Positions 26,911-35,590 of a stretch of 64,000 nucleotides of DNA are shown piece after piece. The notes under the pieces were generated by a model. The model was not told where the DNA came from and searched no databases. It was given only the letters and a program-made list of their open reading frames with translations. This DNA comes from Neorhizobium huautlense (lineage in GTDB: Bacteria; Pseudomonadota; Alphaproteobacteria; Rhizobiales; Rhizobiaceae), in the NCBI RefSeq assembly GCF_002968575.1, contig NZ_PVBM01000013.1, forward strand, positions 62,001 to 126,000, given 5' to 3'. The position numbers were made by a program, and so were the translations under genes. The first letter of the stretch is position 1, and every line of letters starts with the position of its first letter.

Positions 26911-26939
26911 CTTGAACCACGGTTCTGCCGTACTTATTT
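26911..26939 (+). promoter_or_regulatory. Heat-shock (RpoH-type) promoter of rpoH
   Basis: CTTGAA (26911-26916), 16 bases, then CTTATTT (26933-26939). This fits the alphaproteobacterial heat-shock consensus CTTG...N16-18...CYTATNT. It would start transcription about 110-120 nt before the rpoH ATG. It implies that rpoH is at least partly autoregulated. A second CTTGAA at 27009 lacks a matching -10. Confidence 0.6.
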
Positions 26940-27063
26940 GTTACGTGGGTTGGTGCGGGGTCGGAAATGACCCGTGCGGCCTTGGCTCGCCTCAGCATGC
27001 ATTAACACCTTGAAGATTGCCACACGTAAGAGGGAGCCGACAACGATCGGAAAGGGGTGCTTT

Positions 27064-27966
27064 ATGGCCCGCAATACTCTGCCTTCAATTACCGCCGGCG
27101 AAGCCGGTCTCAACCGTTATCTCGATGAAATTCGCAAGTTTCCGATGCTGGAGCCCCAGCAGGAATACATGCTGGCGAAACGTTACGCCGAACATGGCGA
27201 CCGCAATGCCGCCCATAAGCTTGTGACGAGCCATCTGCGCCTCGTCGCAAAGATTGCCATGGGCTATCGCGGTTATGGTCTGCCGATCGGCGAAGTCGTG
27301 TCCGAGGGCAATGTCGGCCTCATGCAGGCCGTCAAGAAGTTCGACCCGGAACGCGGTTTCCGCCTGGCAACCTATGCCATGTGGTGGATCAAGGCCTCGA
27401 TCCAGGAATATATCCTGCGCTCCTGGTCGCTCGTTAAAATGGGCACCACCGCCAACCAGAAGCGGCTTTTCTTCAACCTGCGCCGGCTCAAAGGTCGGAT
27501 CCAGGCGATCGACGAAGGCGATCTGAAGCCGGATCAGGTTGCTGAAATCGCCACCAAGCTCAATGTGTCCGAGGAGGAAGTGGTTTCCATGAACCGCCGC
27601 CTGTCCGGCGACGCTTCGCTAAATGCGCCGATCCGCGCCAGCGAAGGTGAAGCGGGACAGTGGCAGGATTGGCTGGTGGACGACCGCGACAGCCAGGAAG
27701 AAGTGCTGATCGAGCAGGACGAACTGGATACGCGCCGCCGGATGCTCTCCAAGGCCCTGAGCGTACTGAACGACCGCGAACGCCGTATCTTCGAAGCACG
27801 CCGCCTCGCCGACGAGCCGGTCACCCTGGAAGAGCTGTCGTCGGAGTTCGACATCAGCCGCGAACGCGTGCGCCAGATCGAGGTCCGCGCCTTCGAGAAG
27901 GTGCAGGAGGCCGTCCAGAAGGAAGCGCTTGCCCAGGCAAACGCCCTGCGCGTGGTCGACGCTTAA
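27064..27966 (+). CDS. rpoH: RNA polymerase sigma-32 factor
   Basis: A 300-residue heat-shock sigma factor. Region 2 has HLRLVAKIAMGYRGYGLPIG, GNVGLMQAVKKFDPERGFRL and TYAMWWIKASIQEYILRSWS; the RpoH box is in NQKRLFFNLRRLK. Region 4.2 HTH is VTLEELSSEFDISRERVRQI. It resembles the RpoH1 class of rhizobia. The ATG at 27064 gives the family start MARNTLPSI. An RpoH-type promoter lies upstream and a strong bidirectional terminator downstream. Confidence 0.96.
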   Translation: MARNTLPSITAGEAGLNRYLDEIRKFPMLEPQQEYMLAKRYAEHGDRNAAHKLVTSHLRLVAKIAMGYRGYGLPIGEVVSEGNVGLMQAVKKFDPERGFRLATYAMWWIKASIQEYILRSWSLVKMGTTANQKRLFFNLRRLKGRIQAIDEGDLKPDQVAEIATKLNVSEEEVVSMNRRLSGDASLNAPIRASEGEAGQWQDWLVDDRDSQEEVLIEQDELDTRRRMLSKALSVLNDRERRIFEARRLADEPVTLEELSSEFDISRERVRQIEVRAFEKVQEAVQKEALAQANALRVVDA

Positions 27967-28001
27967 CAGCAGCCGGACCGGCGCCACCGAAATAAATACA
28001 A

Positions 28002-28035
28002 AAAAGGCCCGGCGTCGTTGCCGGGCCTTTTCGTT
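28002..28035. terminator. Bidirectional intrinsic terminator
   Basis: AAAAGGCCCGGC pairs with GCCGGGCCTTTT around a 6-nt loop, so a T-run follows the stem on both strands. It serves rpoH (plus) and the proline-rich gene (minus). Confidence 0.9.
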
Positions 28036-28050
28036 TTAAGCCGAAAATCC

Positions 28051-30561
28051 TTACTGCCCGGTGGCGGGTGCCCCGAGCGTGGCCCATTCCCTGATAGCTT
28101 CGGCGAAGATCCGCTCGCCTTCCGGCCCCTTCTGGAGGGTGAAAAGCGCGCGGCGGCCGTTGCGATAGGCAACGGGAATGTCGATCCAGTTGCGACTGCG
28201 CAAGAGCTCCAGATTGGTGGTGCGGGCGTCGGGGAAATCGTTGAGCGCGATCATGTGGAAGTCATCGGTGATCTTGGCCGGCACGGCGATGAGCGCATTG
28301 CCGCGATCCTGTTCCGTCTGCTTCATGGCGATGCGCTGCACGCTGTCGATCGCGCCGCCTTCGAAATCCGGCGGCACCGCGAAGACGATCTCCACGAGAT
28401 GGCTGGCTGGCAGCGATGGATCGCCGTTGCGTTTGACGGTGACGAGCGCCGTCAGGCCGCGGCCCGGAATGTTGATCCGTCCCTGGATAACCGGCTCCGG
28501 TCGGCCGTTCGCGCCCGGCTCGCGCTGGAGCGACCATGAGACCGCGCCTTCGATCGCCGTGGGCGCCGTCTGGCCGATCCGCTCCTCGTAGAGGAACATC
28601 TTTTCCCCGGCGAGCGCCGGGGCGTCGGATGGATTGGCGGACGGTGCGGCAGCACCCTGATCCGGCGTAGCCTGCGGGGTTTCGGTTGGTCCGGCACCCG
28701 GAGCAGGTGCGGCACCTGCGGGTGCGCCGGGCTCGGGCGTCGCGGCCTGAGCGGCCGGCGGCGTATTGAGCTGAGCGACCGACTGCCCCTCTGCATTCTG
28801 CGCAAGACCGCCCGTGCCGCCCGGCCCATCGTCGACTTCGCTGCCGTCTGCCATCAGGCGCTGGGTAAATTTCGTCGTCGTGGTGGATCCGTCCGCCGGA
28901 GCGGGAGTGGCGGGAGTGGCTGGCGTCGCGGGAGTGGCGGGCGCTGCGGCATTGGTCTGCGGTGCCGGCGGAGGCGTTTGGCTCGGTGCCGGGGTCGCGG
29001 GTGCGGGAGCCGGCGTCTGCTCTGCGGTCTGCGTCGTCGGCGCGCTCGACTGGAACAGCCCATCCACCATATCGTTCAGCGAATCTCGGTTCAGCCAGAT
29101 CGCGTAACCGCCGGCACCCACGAGAGCCAGGCCGACGATGGCAAGGATGATGCCCGCATAATTCCGCTTGCGCACCGGGGTCACCCGATAGGGCCGGGCC
29201 GGCGCAGGCATCAGATCGTCCGCATCCGCCTCGCTGTGCAGAGTGCTGCTGCGGGAGGTGCCTCCCGGTAGAGGAGCGTCCTTGTTGAAGCCGATCAGTT
29301 CTTCCAGATCGGCCCAGGGATCGCTTTCCGCGGTCTTCTCTCCCGGCTTCGACTGCGGATCGAGATAGTCTGCGATCGGGTCCTTGGCTGCCGCTGCGAC
29401 CGCCGCATTCGCCACGGGGAGGTCGGAGACCGGAGGCATCCGGACCGTATCGGCCGAAACGTGGGTTTCCGAATCGAAATGCGCCTCGACCGGTGTAGCC
29501 GTCAATTCGTGGCCGGCAGGACCGGCTGGCACGAGTTCGGGAACTTCATTCCATACGGCAGCGACATTCGCGGCGGCACCGGCGGCCGGCGCAGCCTCAG
29601 GCTGGGACGGTGCCCATCCCCAATCTTCTTCAGCCTTCGGAGGTTCTTCCGCGGCCTGCTCCGGTTCCAGGGGATGCGGCTCGCCGGCCCATTCCTGAGC
29701 GAATTCAGGCTCGTTCGGACGCTGGTCTTCTCCGCTCCGGGTGGGATATGGAAAATCGTCTTCGGCGGCGACGGGCTCGGCGGCCGCCGGCTCCGACAGG
29801 GGCTCAGGCTCCAGTGGAGGCGGCTCGTCAGGCCAGACAGCGGGCTGCACCGCCTCAGTCGCCGGCTCGTCGTAATCGAAAACCGTCGGGGCTGAAGGAG
29901 CCCCTTCCGGTGGCATGTCGTCGCGCCAATCGCCGTATTGGTGGCCTGCGGCCGGCTCGTCAGCTGGTGCAGCCGCGACTTCCTGCTCTTCATGGAAGCT
30001 GGGCTGCTCGACAACCGGCGCCGTCTCTTCCACGGCCTGCTGTTCTGTCTCGGCTGGTGCCGGCTCCTCTACGACGGTAACCGTTTCGGGCGCCTGGTAG
30101 TCGTCCTCCCGGAAAACCGGTGCCGATTCGTATTCGGCCGGTGCCGGTGCAGGCTCGGCGGCCTCCTCCACAGCGATCTGCTGTTCTTGCGCATATTGTT
30201 CGGGAGAGACAGCCTCTCCTTCGACAGTCTCGGCAACTTGCGCAGCAGGTTCTTCGCCGGCTTCGGCCACCGGCTCGGCGGCGACCGGTTCGACAACGGC
30301 TTCTTCGGCTGGATGCCCCGCCGGGGCCTCGTCGACGACGGGCGCCAGCGCTTCGGCATGCTCACTCTCGACATCGACGATCGCGGCCTCGAGCTTCTCC
30401 ATCTGCCGGCGCAGCATGTCTTCCGGTGGGCGCGGCTTCATGTTCTCGAGCTGCCGCTGCACGGCGCCACGAGCCTTATCATACACCTTCGCGCGCATCT
30501 CCGGCGTATTGCTCGCCAGTCCGTCAACCGCGCGGCGGATAACCGCAACAAAATCAGCCAT
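28051..30561 (-). CDS. Large Pro/Ala/Glu-rich single-pass membrane protein
   Basis: An 836-residue protein. A helical charged N terminus (about 1-70) leads into about 390 residues of acidic, Pro/Ala-rich low-complexity sequence. A single membrane helix follows (about 468-491, IILAIVGLALVGAGGYAIWL), then a second Pro/Ala/Thr-rich linker with PAT/PATP repeats. A compact C-terminal domain (about 650-836) contains FLYEERIGQTAPTAIEGAVS and LVEIVFAVPPDFEGGAIDSV. The folded domain should be periplasmic. Start at 30561 (ATG) or 30567 (GTG). Function unknown; a gene of this kind sits between rpoH and purA in related rhizobia as far as I recall. Confidence 0.8.
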   Translation of the reverse strand: MADFVAVIRRAVDGLASNTPEMRAKVYDKARGAVQRQLENMKPRPPEDMLRRQMEKLEAAIVDVESEHAEALAPVVDEAPAGHPAEEAVVEPVAAEPVAEAGEEPAAQVAETVEGEAVSPEQYAQEQQIAVEEAAEPAPAPAEYESAPVFREDDYQAPETVTVVEEPAPAETEQQAVEETAPVVEQPSFHEEQEVAAAPADEPAAGHQYGDWRDDMPPEGAPSAPTVFDYDEPATEAVQPAVWPDEPPPLEPEPLSEPAAAEPVAAEDDFPYPTRSGEDQRPNEPEFAQEWAGEPHPLEPEQAAEEPPKAEEDWGWAPSQPEAAPAAGAAANVAAVWNEVPELVPAGPAGHELTATPVEAHFDSETHVSADTVRMPPVSDLPVANAAVAAAAKDPIADYLDPQSKPGEKTAESDPWADLEELIGFNKDAPLPGGTSRSSTLHSEADADDLMPAPARPYRVTPVRKRNYAGIILAIVGLALVGAGGYAIWLNRDSLNDMVDGLFQSSAPTTQTAEQTPAPAPATPAPSQTPPPAPQTNAAAPATPATPATPATPAPADGSTTTTKFTQRLMADGSEVDDGPGGTGGLAQNAEGQSVAQLNTPPAAQAATPEPGAPAGAAPAPGAGPTETPQATPDQGAAAPSANPSDAPALAGEKMFLYEERIGQTAPTAIEGAVSWSLQREPGANGRPEPVIQGRINIPGRGLTALVTVKRNGDPSLPASHLVEIVFAVPPDFEGGAIDSVQRIAMKQTEQDRGNALIAVPAKITDDFHMIALNDFPDARTTNLELLRSRNWIDIPVAYRNGRRALFTLQKGPEGERIFAEAIREWATLGAPATGQ

Positions 30562-30620
30562 CAGCACTTTCTCATGATCGCCAATCCGAAGATCAGCCGA
30601 ATGGTAACCAATTTTTGACT

Positions 30621-31919
30621 TTAATCTTCAAATGGGTCGGTCACAAGTATGGTGTCTTCCCGCTCAGGACTGGTGGAAAGTAGCGCGACGGGCGCGCCAA
30701 TCAATTCCTCCACCTGGCGGACATACTTGATGGCCTGGGCCGGGAGATCGGCCCATTTGCGGGCGCCGACCGTCGATTCCTTCCAGCCTTCCAGCGTGAC
30801 GTAAACCGGCTCGACACGAGCCTGCGCGCCCTGGCTTGCCGGGAGATGATCGATCTGAACGCCGTCGAGCTTGTAGCCAACGCAGATCTTTAATTCGTCC
30901 AGGCCGTCGAGCACATCGAGCTTGGTCAGCGCAATTCCGGTGATCCCGTTGGTCGCGACCGACTGGCGCACAAGCGCGGCATCGAACCAGCCGCAGCGGC
31001 GCTTACGGCCGGTAACCGTTCCAAATTCATGGCCTTTTTCCCCAAGAAATTGACCGATCTCATCCTTGAGTTCGGTCGGAAACGGGCCTTCGCCGACGCG
31101 AGTCGTGTAAGCCTTGGTGATCCCGAGGATATAGCCGAGCGTACCCGGCCCCATGCCGGAGCCGGCCGAAGCCTGGCCGGCGACGGTGTTGGATGAGGTC
31201 ACGAAGGGATAGGTGCCGTGGTCGATATCGAGCAGCGACCCTTGAGCGCCTTCGAAGAGGATGCGGGCGCCCTTGCGACGTTCCTTGTCGAGCAGTTCCC
31301 AGACGGTTTCCCGGAAAGGCAGTACGCGCGCGGCGACCGAGGTGAGTTCCTGCATGATCGCCTCGTGCGAGATCTCCTTTTCGCCGAGGCCGCGCCGAAG
31401 CGCATTGTGGTGGGTGAGGATACGGTCGACCTTGCCGGGCAGCGTGTCCATGTCGGCCAGGTCCATGACACGGATGGCACGGCGGCCTACCTTGTCCTCA
31501 TAGGCAGGACCGATGCCGCGGCGGGTGGTGCCGATCTTGGTGCCGCTGTTGGAGGCGGCATCTTCGCGAAGACCGTCGAGTTCGCGGTGCAGGGAGAGAA
31601 TGAGCGTCGCATTGTCGGCGATGCGGAGATTTTCCGGCGTGACCTTCACACCCTGTCCGGCGAGTTTGTCGATCTCGGCAACCAGAGCATGCGGATCAAG
31701 AACGACGCCGTTGCCGATCACGGAGATCTTGCCGCCCCGCACGATCCCGGACGGGAGAAGCGAAAGCTTGTAACTGACGCCATCGATAACGAGCGTATGG
31801 CCGGCATTGTGACCGCCTTGGAAGCGCACGACGATATCGGCGCGTTCGGAAAGCCAGTCGACAATCTTGCCCTTGCCTTCGTCACCCCATTGCGAACCAA
31901 CCACGACTACGTTCGTCAT
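30621..31919 (-). CDS. purA: Adenylosuccinate synthetase
   Basis: A 432-residue enzyme that joins IMP and aspartate with GTP in AMP synthesis. The P-loop region is WGDEGKGK with catalytic D13, GGHNAGHT contains H41, and [17 protein letters not shown] and [12 protein letters not shown] are IMP/GTP-site blocks. Length is standard. The ATG at 31919 gives the canonical N terminus [12 protein letters not shown]. It stands alone, 59 bp downstream of the proline-rich gene start on the same strand. Confidence 0.97.
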   Translation of the reverse strand: MTNVVVVGSQWGDEGKGKIVDWLSERADIVVRFQGGHNAGHTLVIDGVSYKLSLLPSGIVRGGKISVIGNGVVLDPHALVAEIDKLAGQGVKVTPENLRIADNATLILSLHRELDGLREDAASNSGTKIGTTRRGIGPAYEDKVGRRAIRVMDLADMDTLPGKVDRILTHHNALRRGLGEKEISHEAIMQELTSVAARVLPFRETVWELLDKERRKGARILFEGAQGSLLDIDHGTYPFVTSSNTVAGQASAGSGMGPGTLGYILGITKAYTTRVGEGPFPTELKDEIGQFLGEKGHEFGTVTGRKRRCGWFDAALVRQSVATNGITGIALTKLDVLDGLDELKICVGYKLDGVQIDHLPASQGAQARVEPVYVTLEGWKESTVGARKWADLPAQAIKYVRQVEELIGAPVALLSTSPEREDTILVTDPFED

Positions 31920-32204
31920 CTCTGCTTCCTGTACTGCGGGCAAAGCCCCACACGACCATACGCGCACCTACCGTAGATCGTTTTTGACCTACGGGTCGAT
32001 GCGCCACTTAGATTTAGGCTCCGTTTCCGGATAAGGATATCCGCGAACAGTGCAAACGCGCGCATCTATAATGCCTTGGCCGAAGGAAAGCGACCTGTTT
32101 GTGACTCGCTCGCGGTTTTTACGTGACAAATGCGTGAGCGGCGGGCTATTTCCCGGCCCCGACTGTTGATACCGGCGCCCTACGGCCGGTGCCGGAGAAT
32201 TGTT

Positions 32205-33092
32205 TTGCACAAAAAGGCCTATCTTTCCCTCGTCATTGCCACCTTGTGCTGGGGCGGCAATGCGGTGGCCGGCAAGCTCGCCGTCGGCCATGTCAGCCCG
32301 ATGATGCTGACCTTCTGGCGCTGGTTCGCCGCCGTTGCAATCATTTTCGCGATCTCGGTGCCGCAACTGGTGAAGGACTGGCCGATCGTCAGGAAGAACC
32401 TGCCGATTCTCATCTTCCTGGGCGTCATAGGTTATGTCGTTTTCAACGCCGCGCTCTATACCGCCGTCAACTACACGACGGCGATCAACGTAACGGTTGA
32501 GCAGGCTGTCATCCCCATGCTGATCTTCGTCATCAACTTCCTGCTGTTCCGCATGAAGGTTTCCTGGGCACAGATCCTCGGCTTCACCCTCACCTTGTTC
32601 GGAGGCGTGATTACCGCCGTCCACGGAGATCTCGGCACGCTGGTGACGCTCACCGTCAATTTCGGCGACGCAATCATGATGATCGCCGTCATGGCTTACG
32701 CCATCTACACCGTTGCGCTCAGATGGCGGCCGCAGGTCAATTGGCGCACCCTGATGGCATTCCCCGCCCTCTTTGCGCTCATCTTCACGACACCGCTCGT
32801 CTTCTGGGAATATTCCGCCGACCGGCTGATCTGGCCCGATACGAGGGGCTGGCTGATCGTGCTCTATACGGGCATCTTCGCCTCGCTGATCGCACAGGTT
32901 CTCTATATCGTCGGCGTCCAGAAGATCGGCGCCAACAGGGCCGGCCTGTTCATCAATCTCGTTCCCGTCTTCGGGACGCTGCTCTCGGTCGCCATTCTCG
33001 GCGAAGCCCTGCAGGTCTTCCACATCGTCGCGCTGGCGCTCGCCCTCGGCGGGATCGCAATCGCCGAATGGGGAAAACCCGTCTCCGCATAA
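32205..33092 (+). CDS. EamA/DMT family transporter
   Basis: A 295-residue inner-membrane protein with ten helices in two EamA repeats. It opens LHKKAYLSLVIATLCWGGNA and ends ALQVFHIVALALALGGIAIA. The TTG at 32205 is preferred because GGAGA lies just upstream and it gives the normal short cytoplasmic N terminus; an ATG at 32130 would add an unlikely basic extension. The exported compound is unknown. It is divergent from purA. Confidence 0.85.
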   Translation: MHKKAYLSLVIATLCWGGNAVAGKLAVGHVSPMMLTFWRWFAAVAIIFAISVPQLVKDWPIVRKNLPILIFLGVIGYVVFNAALYTAVNYTTAINVTVEQAVIPMLIFVINFLLFRMKVSWAQILGFTLTLFGGVITAVHGDLGTLVTLTVNFGDAIMMIAVMAYAIYTVALRWRPQVNWRTLMAFPALFALIFTTPLVFWEYSADRLIWPDTRGWLIVLYTGIFASLIAQVLYIVGVQKIGANRAGLFINLVPVFGTLLSVAILGEALQVFHIVALALALGGIAIAEWGKPVSA

Positions 33093-33105
33093 TGGTGGAG
33101 ACGGG
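33078..33105 (-). terminator. Hairpin at the DMT transporter stop
   Basis: CCCGTCTCC (33078-33086) pairs with GGAGACGGG (33097-33105), and the transporter stop codon is inside the loop. On the minus strand TTTT follows, so it best terminates the 82-residue gene that ends at 33139. Confidence 0.6.
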
Positions 33106-33138
33106 CAAGTCGGTTGCCGGTAGTTGAGGCTGTCGAAA

Positions 33139-33387
33139 TCAGATGTTGTGGTAAACTGCGGGAGGCAGTTGGCCTTGCGCGGCCCGGCTGTCCGACGGAT
33201 CGAAGATCAATGCCTCGTCCACCATACGCTCCTCAGTTCCCATCGACCGGCTTTCGACAGCCGGAACCTGAACGACAGGCACGGAAGAGAGCGCCCGGGC
33301 AAAACCACCCGCACCGGCGGCTTTGGCTTCCTTGCCGGAAATGAGGGCCGTCAGAACGACCGCGGAAATAATGAGCTTCTTGATCAT
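33139..33387 (-). CDS. Small secreted hypothetical protein
   Basis: An 82-residue protein with a signal peptide (MIKKLIISAVVLTALISG, then KEAKAAGAGG) and a short polar mature part ending YHNI. No family is recognised. GGGGTG lies upstream of the ATG. A matching terminator at 33078-33105 supports its being a real transcript. Confidence 0.55.
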   Translation of the reverse strand: MIKKLIISAVVLTALISGKEAKAAGAGGFARALSSVPVVQVPAVESRSMGTEERMVDEALIFDPSDSRAAQGQLPPAVYHNI

Positions 33388-33549
33388 TGCGCTGCACCCC
33401 GTTTGTCGAGCGGCTTGGTCGCCGTCTTGTCTCTTATGGCACAACCATATGCGGCAGGGCTCTCGGCGCGATTAAGCGGATAGATGCAATTTTATTGAAA
33501 TCCGCCTTTTTCTTGCCATGGCACAGCCGGCCTCCCTGTCTGCGCTCAA

Positions 33550-33584
33550 AAAGGCAACGCGCTGGGCGGAAATTGATGCTTTTC
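33550..33584 (+). promoter_or_regulatory. Shared operator candidate upstream of the creatininase gene
   Basis: AAAGGCA (33550) is followed after exactly 18 bases by GATGCTTTTC (33575-33584). The same two blocks with the same spacing occur at 35476-35510, upstream of the ABC operon. The second block sits in an imperfect dyad TTGA-N6-TCGA. It lies 56 bp before the creatininase ATG. A LysR target is the likely meaning. Confidence 0.6.
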
Positions 33585-33639
33585 GAGACGTGCCCGATCT
33601 CCTAACCCTGTCACAAACATCAGGAAAGGCAGGGGCAGC

Positions 33640-34437
33640 ATGGGCAAGCCGTTTTACTGGAACGAACTCAATACCCTCGATTTCGCGCAGCTTTCGCCCG
33701 AAAAAACCATCGCCATTCTGCCGATCGCCTCGACCGAGCAGCACGGTCCGCACCTTCCGATCGCCACCGACGTGGTGATCGCCAACGGTATGCTTGCGGA
33801 ACTGAAGGCGCAGCGGCCGGAGGATCTCGATTTCCTGATCCTGCCCACCCAGGAAATCGGCAAGGCCAACGAACACGTCTATGGTCCAGGCACCCTCTCC
33901 TTCGGTGCCGAACTCCTCATTCCGATGTGGACGGCCATCGGCGCCAAGGTAGCAGAAGCCGGCGTGAAGAAGCTCGTCATCGTCAATTCCCATGGCGGCA
34001 ATGTCGATATCATGAGCATTGTCGGTCGCGAGTTGCGCGTCCGCTACCAGATGGCGGTGATCGGCACGCAGTGGGGCCGCTTCGGCAATCCGGAAGGGCT
34101 GATCGGCGAGCATGAGCAGAAATTTGGCATCCATGGCGGCGAAGTCGAAACCTCGCTGATGCTGCATTTCCGCCCGGATCTGGTGCGGATGGACAAGGCT
34201 CAGAATTTCGTTTCCAAGGCGGAATGGATGAAGTCTCAATCGAAATTCATCCAGCCGACGCCCCCGCATGCGCTCGCATGGCTTGCCCATGACCTCAATC
34301 CGAACGGCGTGGTGGGCGACGCATCGAAAGGCACGGCCGAAAAGGGCGCTTCGATCTGCCGCCATCAGGTTGCCCGTTTTATCGAGATGCTGCGCGATTT
34401 CGCAGCATATTCGCTCGACAATCTCTACTCGCGCTGA
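33640..34437 (+). CDS. Creatininase-family amidohydrolase
   Basis: A 265-residue metal-dependent hydrolase of the creatininase/FAPy-deformylase fold. Metal and catalytic residues are visible as STEQHGPHLPIATD (E33, H35, D44), NSHGGN (H118) and HGGEVETS (E168, E170). Family members open cyclic amides or hydrolyse formamides and ureido groups; true creatininase differs around the second site (NGHYEN-type versus NSHGGN here), so creatinine is unlikely. Its stop overlaps the convergent LysR gene by 13 bp. It shares an upstream motif with the ABC/amidohydrolase operon and probably works in the same pathway. Confidence 0.88.
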   Translation: MGKPFYWNELNTLDFAQLSPEKTIAILPIASTEQHGPHLPIATDVVIANGMLAELKAQRPEDLDFLILPTQEIGKANEHVYGPGTLSFGAELLIPMWTAIGAKVAEAGVKKLVIVNSHGGNVDIMSIVGRELRVRYQMAVIGTQWGRFGNPEGLIGEHEQKFGIHGGEVETSLMLHFRPDLVRMDKAQNFVSKAEWMKSQSKFIQPTPPHALAWLAHDLNPNGVVGDASKGTAEKGASICRHQVARFIEMLRDFAAYSLDNLYSR

Positions 34438-35402
34438 TCCTGCTCCCGCTGGACATCCCTCGCCTGTGGCTGAGGCGGCACATGCCCCTTCGCCTGCAGC
34501 TCTCCGACGAGGCCTGAGAGTTCCGACAAGAGAAATTCGACGAATAGGCTGGTGGCGGTATCGAGCGTGGCGCGCGAGCGGGCAAAGAGCTTCATCGGCT
34601 GATGACGTGCATGCGGATTGGCGAGCGGCCGGAAAACCAGTTCGCCGCGCCGGCATTCCTGAAGCACGTCGAGTGGATTGAGGAGCGTCAACCCGGTGCC
34701 TGCCTTCACGAGCTGCTTCAGCATTTCCGAGGCATTGGTTTCCACGATCGGCTCGACCGGAATCGAGAAGGGCGAAAGCGCCAGATTGATGACGTTGCGC
34801 AGGCTCGTGCCCGGCTGCGAAAGCACCAGCGGCTCCTGCACCACCTCGGCCAGATCGACCGCGCCCTCGCCCGCCAGCCTGTGTCCCGGCGGCATAACCA
34901 CCCCGATCGGAATATCGAAATTGGCGAGCGTCCGGATGCCGGGCGTCGCCGGGATGTTGAAACCAATACCGATGTCGACCTCGCCGTTTACCACCGGCTG
35001 AATGGTGTTCGAAGGGCCGTCGTTCCTCAAGTGTATGCGCACACGCGGGTGCTCGGCGACGAACCGCGCGATGATATCAGGCAATGGTCCCGCCGCCAGT
35101 CCCACCGTCGCCACCAGCGCCACCTTGCCGGCCTGCGGCATCTTGAGACCGCGGATGCGCGATTCCATCCGCTCATAGGTTTTGAGAACTTCGCGGATGT
35201 GTTCAATGCACAATTCTCCGGCAGCGGTGAGCTTCAGCCCGCGAGGCATGCGCTCGAAAATCGGCACCCCTAACTCCTCCTCCAGCGCCAGGATCTGCCG
35301 GTTGATCGCCGACGATGCAACATTCAGACGGGTTGCCGCCTTGCGGATCGATCCGCAACGGGCGATCTCATCGATATAAAGCAGCTTTCGCGAATGCAGC
35401 AT
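34425..35402 (-). CDS. LysR-type transcriptional regulator
   Basis: A 325-residue regulator. The N-terminal winged HTH (about 1-60) has GSIRKAATRLNVASSAINRQ followed by LEEELGVPIFERMPRGLKLT. A two-lobed effector domain (about 90-300) follows. The C-terminal tail is Gln/Arg-rich. It is divergent from the ABC transporter operon across 188 bp that hold inverted repeats, the classic LysR arrangement. It is likely the activator of that operon and of the creatininase gene, with a pathway intermediate as inducer. Confidence 0.92.
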   Translation of the reverse strand: MLHSRKLLYIDEIARCGSIRKAATRLNVASSAINRQILALEEELGVPIFERMPRGLKLTAAGELCIEHIREVLKTYERMESRIRGLKMPQAGKVALVATVGLAAGPLPDIIARFVAEHPRVRIHLRNDGPSNTIQPVVNGEVDIGIGFNIPATPGIRTLANFDIPIGVVMPPGHRLAGEGAVDLAEVVQEPLVLSQPGTSLRNVINLALSPFSIPVEPIVETNASEMLKQLVKAGTGLTLLNPLDVLQECRRGELVFRPLANPHARHQPMKLFARSRATLDTATSLFVEFLLSELSGLVGELQAKGHVPPQPQARDVQREQDQRE

Positions 35403-35433
35403 TTTACATCACCCCCGTTGCATCATTTTTGAC

Positions 35434-35454
35434 CATGCCGCACAATTTGGCATG
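35434..35454. promoter_or_regulatory. LysR-type dyad in the divergent region
   Basis: CATGCC (35434-35439) and GGCATG (35449-35454) form a perfect 6-bp inverted repeat with a 9-base spacer. A second dyad with related half-sites, GATGCC-N5-GGCATC, follows at 35468-35484. Both lie just upstream of the LysR start on the shared region, fitting recognition and activation sites. Confidence 0.55.
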
Positions 35455-35475
35455 TCATTTTTCGACCGATGCCGG

Positions 35476-35516
35476 AAAGGCATCAATGCGGACGAAATTT
35501 GATGCTTTTCAAAGAG
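35476..35516 (+). promoter_or_regulatory. Shared operator candidate upstream of the ABC operon
   Basis: AAAGGCA (35476-35482), 18 bases, then GATGCTTTTC (35501-35510), matching the creatininase upstream site in order and spacing. Here the second block is part of a perfect TTTGA-N6-TCAAA dyad, which contains a T-N11-A LysR motif. It lies 80 bp before the binding-protein ATG. Confidence 0.6.
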
Positions 35517-35590
35517 CAACGCAACCGTACAAATGCTGGAAAAGAAATACTCTCACGATGCCGCAGGGTTTAACAGGGGAACGAAACCAC

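Noticed and set aside
27009..27014. Second heat-shock -35 box before rpoH
   Set aside because: CTTGAA is present but no CYTAT-like element lies at the right distance.
28891..28960. Short tandem-like repeats resembling a CRISPR or VNTR
   Set aside because: They are Pro/Ala/Thr codon repeats inside the proline-rich protein, with no spacers.
33472..34656. Minus-strand frame opposite the creatininase gene
   Set aside because: Shadow frame; the plus strand carries intact metal-binding motifs and a ribosome site.
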